NCBI GenBank assembly: GCA_017562135.1
Contig: QEYB01001522.1
Span: 434,001-498,000, forward strand
Origin: Dipylidium caninum
Taxonomy: Eukaryota > Platyhelminthes > Cestoda > Cyclophyllidea > Dipylidiidae
Reading direction: 5' to 3'
Length of the DNA: 64,000 bases
A model generated the notes under the pieces. It was not told where the DNA came from and made no database searches. It saw only the letters and a program-made list of their open reading frames with translations. Position 1 is the first letter of the stretch. Every line of letters begins with the position of its first letter. Of this stretch, positions 44,301 through 58,200 are shown piece after piece. The position numbers were made by a program, and so were the translations under genes.

Positions 44301-47300
44301 GGTTACTTACACTCAAAAAAAACTCGAAGGAGAAGGCTTCTGTTCCGCATTTTTCCTAGTTCACTCTTTTCAACCTCTGTAAATTACACGATTTGGCACA
44401 ATCGCCAAAAATTGGCATTTTTCCAGCAGTTGAATTGTACTCCTCGACCGATGCTAGTTAAGTATATTGGAGAGAATTCTTCCTTGTTAACAAAAAGTAG
44501 CCACTGAAGATGGCATTCTCATCCACCTAATTTAATATCCTCAGTCTAAAATCATTGCCACTTCGCGTACCCAGAGTTTGGCGACTGAGAGTCTTCCTCT
44601 CATTGTTAAGATGCTAAAATAAGTGTAGTTCTTAGAAGTGCTTTTGGACAAGGCATCAACGCAAGTGGCAGGAAGGGCTTAAGAAAGGCATAAAAGTGCA
44701 CTTTGTCAAATGTCCTCCCAGTGACCGTGGACGATGAAGTTAAATTCTGCATTTGTCTTGTAGGACTTCTACTTTACTCTGTAAACGCTTAAAGCGCCTC
44801 TCACATTTACCGCCTCAAATGCCATTGAGGTGAGTTTTTATTAATTTCGAATGGTTCTTCCTGTCGCAGGTCGCGTAGGAGTTAACAAAGAAGGGGGAAT
44901 GCCCTGAGGAAATTGGTCATTACAAACTTTAATTTTGAACCAGCACTTAAAAACACATTTGAAATATTGCTTTAAGCATTCCCTGATGTCGTCCGCTGGT
45001 GCACTTTCACGTAGTGGGGTGAAGCGCTCAAACGGCCTGACAGTCAGCGACTTCTAACGCACTGCAAGTCAGACTCACCTGGTGCAGTGATCGGAGTGGC
45101 GAAGGATAGTATCAAAAGGTGAAACCACATTTGGCCTCGAGGTCGCTGAATGAAATGAATGCCGCCAACAGAGCACTGGCATTCCATCGAAAAATGCACA
45201 AAAAGGTGTTTTAGAAGAGAAATCGGCAACCACAACCGCTTTCAGTAATTGCTGTTGGCTTTTGCAGCTCATAAATCACAGCAGGAAGGCACGTGACAGG
45301 GCCTGTTAGACAGCAGTACTGAAAAATTGGCAGATAACAGGGGTCACGATTTGAAATTAGCTAGAGAAAGAGACTAATTTCCAAAATTTAAGCCGTTATT
45401 TTGTCTATCAAGTGGACGAATTAGGTCTAATCTTAAGGTAACATGAGAGGAGGATTAGTACGCAGAGTGGCATGGGGCTGTTAACAGTTTTAAATGTATG
45501 AAGAACGATGGAAGAACAGTCTCGAAGGCGAACGAACGACCTGATAAGGTCTTGTCTACTCCAGTGCATCGTTGAGTATAGTTTGTCACCTTAACTAAAA
45601 CTTCGGAGTTATTAAGTGATAAATAAAGAAGACAGTAACGGCTCCAAAGTCGACTCCGAGTTTCCTACGCAACGTCAGAAGAAAGCATCCTCCATGGATA
45701 AGAGGAGAGGAGTTTTTTCATCATCCACTCGTTGCTTACAGCAGCGAGGTAAAGCGAAAGGTATTGGGGGATATTGGGAGGACGTGCCCTCATTCTGCTA
45801 GTAACTCTCTATTTCACTTGAAATATTACCATCAACTAGTTTCCAAAAAACACCTTAAAGCTTCATGTCATTGATGTCTCATTGAGTTTACTTTTAACAT
45901 CCGCATCTGAAGTTCATGTTTGTCGGCTGAGCGTTTAACCCTTCGCCCAAAAGTTGGAATTAAATACAACAAGTGCCACTTGCCTGACGCTAGACAAGGA
46001 GCATCCTGTTTTTCTTAAACACTTGCCAGAGTTCTACGTATGAAGGTTAATCGAGTAGTCTAGAAGATGCTGGTGGGGCAAATAGGGGATTCGTGATTAT
46101 GTGATTTAACTAGTTAGTCAGAGGTACAGTCGATGCAATGGCTGAACTTGAGAAATTCCTCCTTCCTTTGTAGATGTGCCGAACTTTTGCACCAAGCCTG
46201 AATTTTGGGAAATTCCGAGCCATAAGCTTGCTCCGAGTCTGAGAACAGAATTGCTGAGATAATTACGCTTAATTCATTTGAGGGACCTTTTAAGGGAATC
46301 AAATGAACAGAGTGACTTATAAGAAGCCAAGACGCCGATAAGCCCTTTTTCAGGGCTTCTCTTCTTGAGGATGCACACATTAGTGCAGCGACGATTATCT
46401 CTTTAAAAGAGGGCTACTTCTCTTCCCGCGCCTCCGATATTCTTCAAAGACCCAACATACCCGCTAAGTCCTGGCGGCGTGTAATTCTTTTGTCTTGTAG
46501 AATTTTTGTTGCAAAGGTGAGGTATATGTCTGTGTGCACGTATAAGTCGCCATTCAGAATGCAAGTGTTTTTATACATAATTGTATATTATTATGAAAAT
46601 CGTCAACAATGATCTCGGGAAAAAAAGAATCGGCCTGCATTCATCTCGTGCAAATTTAAAGGAGAGAGGCCTTGAAGTTTTTGGATGTGATTTAGAGAAA
46701 ATGGAAATCCACACAACAAAAGGGCATAAGGATAACTTCCTGGCGATTAGCTTAGGAAATGGTGCGATGAGAAGGAAAGCAACCGAGCGCCTTGCAAGCT
46801 GGCAACTTCGTTGAAAGAGGACTTAATCAGTCAGCCCGACTTTATCCGGCGGCGTCTACCGTAGTATAAAGAGAAAGGTGCGAGGTGTGCGCATTCTACC
46901 TTCCCCACTTCATTAGTCTCTTCGGCACCCCCAACGGAATTCAGGAGTGGACACATCCACACCATTAGACAAATTGGATTCCGCCCTCCTCTGTATATCA
47001 ATCACTGCTTAAGGCATGAGGCTGCCTCCCCGACCTTCCTGTTTAAAAAAAACGTAACCGTCCGCTCAGACGAATGCAAGCAGGGGGTTTTCTAGACAAT
47101 CGCTAGACAACTAAGTTTTACCCACTAGCAAGTTAGAGTTTCAACGGTCACCATCACTCCCTGAATGATACAAAAATCTTGCGGACTTTTGCTTGGCAAA
47201 TGTTAATTCCTCCATTAGGAGCGGAAAGGCTGTAAGGTTGTACCTCATGAGACCGAGAAAGTACGCATTCAGAGGAAGATGACCGTTACGTGGGACGCAA

Positions 47301-50300
47301 AAACGTGGGACGATAAGTGATGGCCCCGCACCAGTGCTGTCCGCTGTGATGAACTACGTCAACGACTGCGTACCTCAACCCTCGGAAGCCACATCAGCCA
47401 AGTTTATTCGTGCATTGAGTAGCAGTAGTTAATTGCCATAGTCCAACCATTACATTATTTACATCGCATATTTTAGTAACTCACTCGTAATGAAATAAAC
47501 AACCACATTACCAAAAGTGTGCTGATACAAACGGCAGGACTGGCAAGTCGACTACGGCACAAGAATAATTTCACGAGAGCGCAAAACCCGAGTATTTTAA
47601 AACGAAAACCAAGTATTTTAGTGAAATGGATTTCATTCATTCAGGCTATGTTGGGAGACAACAGACCAGTTGTCTGGAACTGATTCTGTCAATTGTGCCA
47701 TATTACGAGGTATAACAGTAGAGATTATGTGAGTTTCAGGCGACTGTAGTGTCGAGTACATTTCGGATTGTTGCGTTTATTTTTGAAGTCGGAGATTCGC
47801 ACTGCCCCTGAATATGGCGTTCATCCGCGCTCAAAAGTGCGATATCATGACGATCCGAGAGGGATGCAGAGCTTATTTCGATCGACTGACCATTGGAAGC
47901 ACAAGGTGACAACGCACTCAACAGACGGGTCGTCTTATTTCTCATCCTAACAGTTTCTGAAAGGAGAGCAAGAGTAAACAGGGAAAACGTTGGGAATCGC
48001 ACACTGATTGTTATGCCGTTTTTAGAAGTGAAACCACAAAGATCAATCATCAAATAGCGTATATAGTCATGTCTACCCGTGGTAAAACGAAATTTCTCTT
48101 GCGTTTAGTATCATTAATTAATGGCATATCTCAACGCGAAAGCATAAAGGCGCAACAGACTACGTTGTTGGAAGAAAGAAGGCCCCGTCCATATAGCCTA
48201 ACACGATGCTGCGTAAATGACCTCGGCTTGACGCTGGCTGGGGCCAGAGACCCCTCCACCCTGAGGCGTCGCTAACTCCCTTCCTGTCCCGAAGTAGTTG
48301 GGGACGAAAACGTCCGGCTGATACGTCGTTAAGTGCGCTGCACAGCCGATTACTGAGGTACGACCCAAGGTGCCATTGCACATTTAAAAACTCCAACCGT
48401 CTGTGGTAGTAGCAAAAACAAGAGGGTATATTTACGTAAATGAGGGTAGATAACAACACAATATATTTTTTCCAAAAAGAAGAGAATTCAGTTCCCAAAA
48501 CTAATTTGCTTTTGCGGTTAAGAAACCGTCAGCCTGTCAAGAAATTCGTGGCAGATCAAAGCATCCTACTCCGAGGCGCTGTGGCTCTGAGTTCTGTCCG
48601 GACGCCTGACGCGGTGGAGGTTAAAGAGCCAGGGTCGACTATCCGCATCACGCTGAAGTTTCTCTATTGAGTCCATGTCGTTCGCGAAAACGTCTACCTG
48701 GAGAAGACAGAAATAGGCTACTGCAATACTGAAATACGCCTCCTTTGGACTAAGTAATTAAAAATAGGCTAGTTTAAAAAATGCATTGACACATTCCCAC
48801 GATGTTATAATTTACAAAATAGATTATTCACAGGCCAAAGGCCAATACCTGATTCACAGGTTTAAAGCGGTCTAAGAATCTTAATTTTCACTCTATTTTC
48901 GTCAGGAAATAACAGGGGGACAAAAACTGCGAGAACAGAAAGTTTGTGGCGGAGGTTAGTCATGCAATGACGATGGAATATGCGGATCACGAGGTAACGG
49001 GAAAAGCGATTATGATAACCCACGTAATCACAAGGACAACAAGTCTGACACCTCATAATACAATCAAGTCTACAAACGAGGATGAGAACTGGCTGTGAAA
49101 GGACTGTGCTTCTTAAAGAAACCGCCTGGCACGGGAAGCGGTTTCTACAACCGAATCCCATCGCCCAATGATCTTGTTAAGATGGCATCAGTAAATAACT
49201 CAACTTGCTCTAAATTTTCTCAGATTCGGCGTGGGGAAGAAGTGGTTTAAGGAAAAAAAATTAATTAATCCGCACGTCGGGAACATCCGAAGTTAAATCA
49301 CAGGGTAACATCCACCCGTACGCTCTCAACGCTACGGAGAAGTAAAATGATTGAAAATTTACATTTCCCAACAGAGCTAATGAGCAGGAATTCAAAGCCA
49401 TCTTTCCGCGAAATTTTCAGATATTCTCAAACATTTGCAGCGTGAGACGTGAAAAATCGGAAGTGGTACTGAGGCTGCAATTGTCTAAGAACGAGATTAG
49501 ATAGGCATCGTAAAAACACGATTAGTCCCAAAGGTCTGTATAGGGACAGGTCAGGTTAATTCGACTGCAAAAGATGGGAATTCGCATGACCAGTAGGTCA
49601 GCTCACGTCAGTACTCATCTAAAACACGAAAATAAAGTCCTTGGCGACGTCATGGCAATGGCCAAGACTTAAAATTAATCCTGAGCATTTGGCTACTTAT
49701 TCATTCATTTATTCATCCACTCGCCCATGTTTAGGAAAAAGAGGCGTCTGAACAGGAGCCCACTTTGTAGTTAGATTTGATAGATGGGGGACAGGAGTTT
49801 ACATAGAGAGATCAAAAGCAGGTAAAATGCCTCGGAGGTGAACTGAGTAGGCTGGGAGGGAGCATAGAGAAGGGGAGAGGGTGAAGAAGTGAAAAGGGAT
49901 TCGGTGAATCAGGCTGCTCGAGGCAGAATTCAAATGGGCAATAAAACTGTCTTCACACGCGCATCCTCGTGTGCGCACACGCATGCGCTCGAGTTGCTGT
50001 GTTCGGTGCATAAGACTGTCCTCCCGGGGATTTACAAAGGCGGCATAAGCCGCGTATCAGTGAATGCTATCACACTGCTCTGGTGAAAACATCCTCGTGT
50101 GCGTAAGACGAAGTCAAACCTATTCATACACACACGCGCACCACTCGTTGCGAGGGCCTCGTAAAACACCACGTACCTGCTGGTTGCGATTATAAAACGG
50201 GAGGATAATGCATAACTCGCGAGCTCGGTAACGATGAGAAAGGACTGAACTAAGTGATCTATGTCCCAGGTCGGGGAAATTATCTGCATCATCAAGCAGT

Positions 50301-52109
50301 GATTGGAGATGCACTTCGCCCAGCCTAACAATGTCTTTTGAGATATCCTTGAACTATCAACTAAGAGAAACCTAAAAAAAGGAGAATCGGTGAAAACACA
50401 TACTGCCAGTTTGTAAATCACCTATAAATTACGGCAAGTACATCCAAGAGGGAATTTATTTGGAGATCTCGTAGAATGCTAAAGTGCCTACAGTCATTTG
50501 TGCTCTCATCATTACCTTACCGTGAGTATGCCAGATAAAAAATAACAAAGAAATGACCAAAATTGCTCCAATATGACACTCGAGCCACTGTTTTGTGAAC
50601 GCGACTTTCCAAAAAGAAGAATCCTACGAAACAATAGTTAGCCCTGAACCAGTGATTACTCTTCAATAGCTGTATGAAAAACCTTGATAACCGTTAATAC
50701 GGTAAAATTAGTACTCCGGAGAAACCAATCGTTTTCGACTCACAGCACAATTTTTGTTAAGTTTGTTTTCATATTCAGCTCATTATAAAAACTGCCAACC
50801 TTCAATGGGTTTATGGTTGACGAGTGTGGACGCAATATAAGGCGAGTTACCACTTAACGACTCAGAAGCCAAACACTAAAAAAGTAATTGACCGAAATCG
50901 TCTTTTCAATAAAGAACTGGGAGAGGTTGTCTCATGTCTCTATAAAAAGTGGCGCATTGAGTCAGACGAGGTCCTATGCGCGAAAATTCAGGAGAGTTCA
51001 AGCATTTGGCAGAAAAACTCTTTTGCTGGAGGCCACAATACCCTGCCAACTCAATGCCACACTGATGAGTGATGTGTTAGATCACATCAACCACACTGAA
51101 TGGAAGTCAGTAAAAATGTCAACTATTGGCGTTTGCGATATATGGCCAAAAATTGTCAGCTTAGTCCGCATTTCGTCTCTCCAGGAAAGACTTCATGTGA
51201 GCAAATCTTTGTGCTACTGGATGACCAAACTGTAGAGAAATGGATTCTTTAATGACCATGAAGCTGAAAAAAGCCTCGCCAAGTACACAAATAGACGACC
51301 GCAGTGGAAAATTTCATGCAATGAAAATTGGTTTGCTGTTAAAGTCACTGTATGCATTATTAACGTCAATACTGATTAGAAGTGGTACGTAGAAGTGTTG
51401 AACCCTAGCAAACACAACTAAACAAACCAACAAACGAAAACAAGGTATCAAGCGGGATCAGGAAGGCCATTACACCGCAGTGCAATATCCTATTGAGAAG
51501 CTTTCTCAATCTACCTGAGAAGGACACAGGAAAGAAGGCAAAATCATTGATCTGCTCGGTCTCGTCCCACTCCACTCCGCGATACCCCGCGCCCAGTACA
51601 CATTGTTGCAGTTGTCAGAAGGTATGGCTACATCCCACCCATTAATTAGGCTTTTTGTCATGGAAGACCTTGACTTTAAAACGACTAGAACATGGGACAG
51701 ATAACAACTACCGTCAAAACTGGATTACTTTTAAGAGATACCAGAATATCAAATTAAAAGCAGATACACGAAAAAAGTGAACGGTGGGAGGAAAAAGTAT
51801 TTCAGAATTTTCAGCGCCATAAAGGGAGAGGTTACGTGGCTAAGTTGCACAGTACAATCCTGGGCTGCTAAATGGGAGGGCGATAACGAGGCCTCGAAAG
51901 AAAGGACGGGGCTCATCCGGCCCCCGCAAACACGTCTGGTTCCCCATCGAAGACTTACAGCGTCCTCTGACGGTGGGACCGGAACTCGCCTCGCCGATAC
52001 CGCTCGAGATCGGCAAGTGCTACTTAAAATCGATGTAACTTCACTTGATTTAAATTGGATAATCAAATTTATATAAACAATAAAAATGCAAAAAAACACC
52101 ATTTCTTCC
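41367..52109. other. 10.7-kb region without recognised gene
   Basis: I see no family motif on either strand. Two plus segments have exon-like borders but nothing more: 44014-44160 (start MSTDTKSKKRGHLLRFVRPE, GTGAAC after a CAG) and 44763-44829 (between CTTGTAG and GTGAGT). The rest is short chance frames, increasingly A-rich on the plus strand toward the right. Confidence 0.4.
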
Positions 52110-52491
52110 CTAAAGGACAAAATGCCGCTCTTCCCTCTTCTGAACGCAAAAGTAAAAATGAAAAGCTAGCAACATCAACAAAGTCATGCACAAGCCAGAA
52201 GAAACAAATGTTAGCCTAAAACTTACTCTTTCTCCGTTTAAACTTCTCTTAATGTGCGCAATCTGATTAACTAGGAAATTATGATAACTCAATAAATTGG
52301 CTGGAGGAGAACAAAGTCCCCTTTGCCAGATTTAACTGAGACAAGTAACTCACACCAGTCCTTTCATATACGTCCAGCCGATAGGCATTGTGGTAATAAT
52401 CAACAATGCTGGGCCAATTCGACATGGCCATGGCAACCAGAGGAACTGAGAGGTATAAGCCCAGCCGGAAGGATTCCATTTTCCATCCCAT
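52110..52491 (-). CDS. PET100: PET100-like cytochrome c oxidase assembly factor
   Basis: Small inner-membrane mitochondrial protein needed for complex IV assembly. Minus exons: 52491-52354, 52262-52227 (36 bp) and 52139-52110; all junctions phase 0; 67 residues, against 73 in human. It starts MGWKMESFRLGLYLSVPL, paralleling the family N-terminus (MGxKLExFRxxxYLxxP), which serves as both targeting signal and membrane helix. MSNWPSIVDYY follows and the C-terminus is charged (AHIKRSLNGER joined to KREERHF), as in the family's basic tail. Introns are 91 and 87 bp. The start ATG lies five bases after a good acceptor-like site, so an in-frame upstream extension is read as intron or outron. Confidence 0.82.
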
Positions 52492-52496
52492 GTTGT

Positions 52497-55031
52497 CTGC
52501 AAGTGAGAACAAATATGGGAAAAACACGTTGGACGATTGGCGTGTGGAATGTATTCCGGTTAGCTAAGTTCGAAAGCAAATTTTGTTACGACAAAACCCC
52601 CAACCATACCAAAGTATAGAAAAGAGAAAGCTTTAAGAAAATAGACAAAACATCAACTAGAGTAATCTTTTGTTAAGAAGGTGTCTCCATCACCGAATCC
52701 TAAATATCCAATTCGTTAAGTTGATCTCAAGTTCCCAAACTACAACCGCGACGTTGACGTGCTTCACTGACGCGGGAAGGCCTCGCACGCGAATTGAATG
52801 CTGAGGGTGTAAAGTGAGAAGCAGTACAAAAAAAGCCTGCCTGAAGTGGTCACTTGATCTACCCCAAGTCCGAAAAGGAAAAAAAACTTGCACCAAGTGA
52901 GAGAGGAAGTATCTCATACACTAGCAAACAATAGTCCCCGATAGAAGACGACGGCTAATGGGAGGATGGGATTAAAGTGGAAAAAAAAAATTGTAAGAAA
53001 ATCCTTACGGGATTCACAGTGACGAAGAGGTCTATCGCTTAAACGTGGCCCCTCCCAGAACCTTTTACGACCTCTAGACGGTTACTTGCTTTTCATGAGT
53101 AAACAGATACTTCAAACCATTTTATTTCAGATGCGTCGAGAAAATTTTCCTCCAGGAAGCAGGCGGAAGAGGAGGACAATTAATTTCCATTTTAGTCGGG
53201 ATACTAAATAAAGGATACAAGCTGGAGCTACTCCTAACTAATTAAATGGAAGTGACAGTGGCGTTCACTTAATCTCTTGGGATTTTGCCACGAGTGACTC
53301 GGGGCTACAAAGGAACGCTCCTGGAATTAAATAGCTATGCACGAGCAACAAAAGGAGACAATGGTAAATTTTGCCAAGAAATAGAAAATCATCCAGAATG
53401 TAAATATATAAGAAACCCCAAGACATTAAATATCCAGGAAAAAGGCAAAGTACAGAAATTGCATACTGTAAAGTATCGGAAGAGGACATCATTGACATGC
53501 AAAGGGCGATAGCGAAAGTAGTTGGTAAGCGAGCCGGAGTGAAGATCGTAGTCATCAATTGACGACCGAGCAGCTTCCTTTGATTGGACTAACTTTGAAT
53601 AAATGACAACTTGGGAAATTTTCCTATGTAGTAGGGTTTTGTAAGCCCTAAATTCAAGGGTAAATTTAGCCTGCCTGTGATCCCTAAAATTCTTGAACCC
53701 CACACGTCAACTGTACAACGCCCTGACGTGCTCCTGACGCACAAACCTATTGCCTCGTATTTCCCCTGGTGGATTTAATGAGTGCACCACATATGAATGC
53801 CACGAGTACTTCATAAAACGATTCCCTTTCTTCCGAACACGAGTGTGTCCATAGATTCTGGGAGGAGCAACTGTATGATCGCATGAAAACCAACAAAAAT
53901 GTGACAAGACCAAAATCTATTTAAGGAAAATCTTCTTGGTTTTTAATGCTTATTCATTTAAGCCCATAAAGCCATTAAAATATGCGAACAATCGGTTCTT
54001 CAGAGGGTTACGAAAACATAAGCAAATCTATTTTTAGACTCAACCTAAACTAAGTATGAAACATACATAACTAATTCGAGTAAATGAAGGAGCCATTCCA
54101 TCGCTTGAAGGTATCAACTCGAGAGAAAGACTAAGAAGACTAGATGATCCAGAGGATGTCAGTTAAGGTAAATACTGAGTCTATTGAAAAACCCTTAAAT
54201 TACAGTTAGACAGACAGAAATGACCTGCTGTAGTCCTAGCAAGTGTGGTGGGAGGTAGAAAAAACTCGCATTCAACTAAAACGCAGCAGGCAGAGGTGAG
54301 ATTAGGCGATCAAATTGAGTTGAAATCTATGTTTCTTATACCCGGCAGAAAGAAAGGCAATGTCTGGACGGGGAACACCAGTCCCAATGACCAGCCCAAG
54401 ATTTACACTTGCTGATAACTTTATTGCCAACCACTGAAAAAAAACACAGGTTTTCGCAATGTGGACCTTAATCTAGATTTACTACGAAATTTGCCATTCA
54501 TCCCCAATCAGAGGAGCGTTTCTACAAGAAGGCATCCTTGTTATATGCATGACAAAGAATAAAACTAAGAAGTTAAAAGAGAATACGGAACTACGTTAGA
54601 CATTCGTAAAACCTCAAACTAAATGATGAATAAGCATTAGTAACGTTTTGTTGAAAGCGAAAGACAGAAACAAGATAATTCCCCTCCCATTAAGAAAAAA
54701 AGCAAACATTCATATAAAAAAGATAAGAACTACGGTTAGGATACATTGACTATAGGCAGTTATGTACAAAAGGAGATAGAATCGAAGGGTGAGGCAAGAC
54801 TGATCATTGTGGCAACGAAAGAGTCTGCTCATGCAGGTTCCGGAGAAAAAAAGAAAGGGAAACAGATGCGTCCGAAGAAATACTGCCACTGGTGTACGGC
54901 AAAACGGTTGCGGATAGGTCTTCATCAGCCAAAAGTTCATTTAAAAGGGCGCAAGTTTCCTTTTCAATCGCCTGCGATGATAAGCAAATGAACGCTTATG
55001 AATCGGATAGATTCAAATAAAATAAAAGGCA
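52497..55031. other. A-rich intergenic stretch
   Basis: The plus strand is strikingly A-rich, with few motifs. Short frames at 53285-53703 and 54746-54991 lack family or splice support. Nothing assigned. Confidence 0.4.
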
Positions 55032-55253
55032 TCAGCATACACTAATGGCAGTTCGCGTTTGGACCTCGGAAAGTGATTTGTTGTTTACGAGGTCGGCTAG
55101 CCGCTTTTCTAACTCGGCGCGTCTCTCTCGTGCCGACTCGATGATCGTGAGGATCCGTCGGGACTGGTCTCGCGCATCGTTCACACGGTTTTTCTTTTTC
55201 GAAGATCTGTCAATAATGCCGTTAGATATTCCTTCTTTGATACGTCCTTGCAA
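55032..55253 (-). CDS. Candidate coiled-coil exon, unidentified
   Basis: A minus frame with strongly protein-like, heptad-forming content: SKKKNRVNDARDQSRRIL and ESARERRAELEKRLADLV. It is bounded upstream by AG sites (near 55256 and 55246) after a pyrimidine-rich stretch. It either ends at the TGA at 55032-55034 or splices at a GTAAAC just after the codons for RLADL. The charged coiled coil stands out from the AT-rich surroundings. No family recognised and no linked exons found. Confidence 0.4.
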   Translation of the reverse strand: MQGRIKEGISNGIIDRSSKKKNRVNDARDQSRRILTIIESARERRAELEKRLADLVNNKSLSEVQTRTAISVC

Positions 55254-58200
55254 CTTTTGAGTTTCAAATAATTTGTTTATTCGTAAAGGAAATTTAATAG
55301 AAATGTCAATGCCAAGAGGAAAGGGACAGAGAAGTAAAGACGGTGGCCGTCCTACTACTAGCCAATACAGCTCATAGAAGTTGCGAAACTAGCTACTAAG
55401 TGTCCTATGATACCTGTCACAACAAAATAAATGTGAGATAAATAGATCGTCAAAATGCATTAGTAGGTGTGAAGGATATATTAATATTGCATATCCAGAG
55501 GGGTTCACGCTGCAATTGGGAGGCAAATATTCATGAAAAAATTGATAACAATGCAACGCCATTTAAGGATTAATCCGTTACAAGGAATTTAATGACAGTA
55601 GAGGAAGTCACCTATATTAAATTTGTATTTTGAACAGTAACGTTTGATTAACAGAAGGAATATACTCGTGAATGCCAATTTCTACCTCTAAGCACGGTTA
55701 AGTGCTGTAACTTTTATATATTAAATCACATCTCACAAAATTAGCACTTTCAGCTGGAAAGGCTATATTGACGAAATTGTGGTAACAAGCAAAATTTTGG
55801 ATATGGAATCAAATATGGTTTGGAAATTAATTGTTCAGAGAAAACCAATGTGAATTTTAAATAACTAAGTAAAATAAAACGAAATGTAAAAACAGAGTTC
55901 TCACATAAGAGGAGATACACTAGTTTAGTTATAAAGGGGGAAATAAAAGAACTCGGAGACGACTATCGTAAAAAGACTGCTTAAACCCCATTGGTCAACA
56001 GGCAGCAACAAGCTCCGATAAAAATATGGCTCAAGTCTCGGACTGTTGACACGAAAGGTGTAGAAATACATGAAAGAAAAACGTAGTAAAGTATGAGGTA
56101 ATTACTTTCCGTCAATGACCCAAGTTAGCTTCTTTTACTAACAGATACTCGCATGCCGGTAATAGCACTGATGTGGACAAGGAGAAACAGATAGATTAAG
56201 TTATAAAAAAAAACTCAAAACTTAGTAAAATTTCCCTGTCGTAGAGTTATTATCTGCCGGTTGAATATTCGCAAATGTATATAATCCATGAAATGCTGTC
56301 AATAGTCCCTAACACTGGCCTTACATGACTTAAGACCCATCCTAATGAGTGACGCGAACGAATAAAAAATCGCCAGGAAATTGAAAAGGAATGAAAATTA
56401 TGCCTTATGAAGAGTGAACAATAAAAAAATCATATTGCGAACAACTTTATAGATCGAGTTTTGATTTACTGATTTAATGAATCGTTTAAAGCTTGTAATA
56501 AAAACGGTCAGATATCTTGTCTAGAACAACTTAATAGCACAAATTAAAGAAAAACCATTCATTTCCGGTTCTTAGAATACTAACATGTCGCTCACGTTTG
56601 ATTTAATGATGCTATTTTTGCGGAGTTCAGCCTATACTTAAGGGGAGGAAGATACATTTGCCGGGACAGGTATTTACTGTTTTTATCCGACTGTCTCATC
56701 TCCAATGCCTTGCTCGACTTTCGAGTTGTTTTACAGGTTCTCGCAGCATCTGCGCTACCCACCACCTGTTGCGCTCATTAACAGTTACGACCCACTGACG
56801 TATCTCTGTCGCAATCCTGTCTGATCCTAAGCTCACTCGAAGTAATATTTGCTATGAAACAGGAACCTCTATTTTGTAATCTGACCATTTGAAAGCAGAA
56901 GGTATGTTAAAACATTCGTCGTTCCCTATAAACGAAAAAGCATATTCATCAAAAAAAATAAGTGCTTGGTCTCATTAGTGAACAAACTCGTAGATAGATA
57001 AGTCCTAACGCAAAAAACTCCAATACCTCTGAAAAAGGAAAGCTAATGGGCACAACAATTTAGTGACTTCGTTCAGAATATGTTAATAACAATAGTAATT
57101 GACGAAAATCAGTGTTGAAGGGCATGCTTTCGTTTCGTAGCAAACGTCCACTAACGGGTAGTTTCGTTGTGAAAAGTTGGTGCAAAATCAAAAAGGCTGA
57201 CGTTTCTAAATACCGCGTATGTAATGATGAGAAACTAACCCCATTTTCAAAGAGGTCGCATCTGCGTGCTGAGTGAAAGAGGCCGCCTACAAAGAATGAG
57301 TTCTTTCGGTTGAGGGCATCAATAAACCTTAGCAGTCCTTAAATGTTTAAATAACCTGTCTTTTCGAGGTCAATGAGATATTGGCACATCGTTTTCCTTC
57401 CGCTGAAGTCACTTTCCATGCCGGAAAACTGTAAATGGGATATAAGGCATCGGTCAATTGTTTTCATATATAAAATCTAGGGAATATAAATGATGAGGAC
57501 TACCTCCTTCGGTAATAGCCAGTTCACATGGAAAAAATACTGTATCGGAGTTCTTTGTCTATTTCCATGTCTCAAGTGAAATGATTGATGACTAACAAAA
57601 TATTAACGCATTGATAGTAAGTTGAATAAGTTGAAGATTTCGGAGTTTGTTGACCTGCATAAGCTTAAAGATTATGCATATACTAATTCAAATATTTGTA
57701 GTATTGTGGATAAATAAAAAGTTACTCACTGGGGTGCCGCAAAGTTTAAGAGTAGATAATGAAATAAGTATAAAAATATTTGAATATAAAGCTCGCAAAT
57801 TCCAAAAAAACGAAAGGAAAGTAATACGTGGGGGTACGCAGAGAACTTAACTTCGGAACTAATAAGTACATGGATTCTTATCAATCATATTAGTAAAGTT
57901 GATTGTAAAGAAATATGTAGAAATGAAGTAACTACATTCTTATGACTGGTCACGTATAGGCACGCATAATAGAGGGTAAATTGATGACATTTTAATGCTG
58001 TATTATGAGGAAGTATGCTGGTTTAATCTAAAAATTATGGACAAGACGACGTTTCAATTGATGCTAGAAATACCGAGCATTGAATTTGCAAAATCAGGCA
58101 ATTGGGAGAAAACTAAACCATGGTAAGTGCCACAAATTCATGTCAGAACCTTTCAACAATGCAAACACGCACGAAGATGAAATCTGCGAACAATATAATT

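Noticed and set aside
55032..55253. Assignment of the coiled-coil exon to IFT20
   Set aside because: Only general coiled-coil composition matches; the residue order and C-terminus do not.
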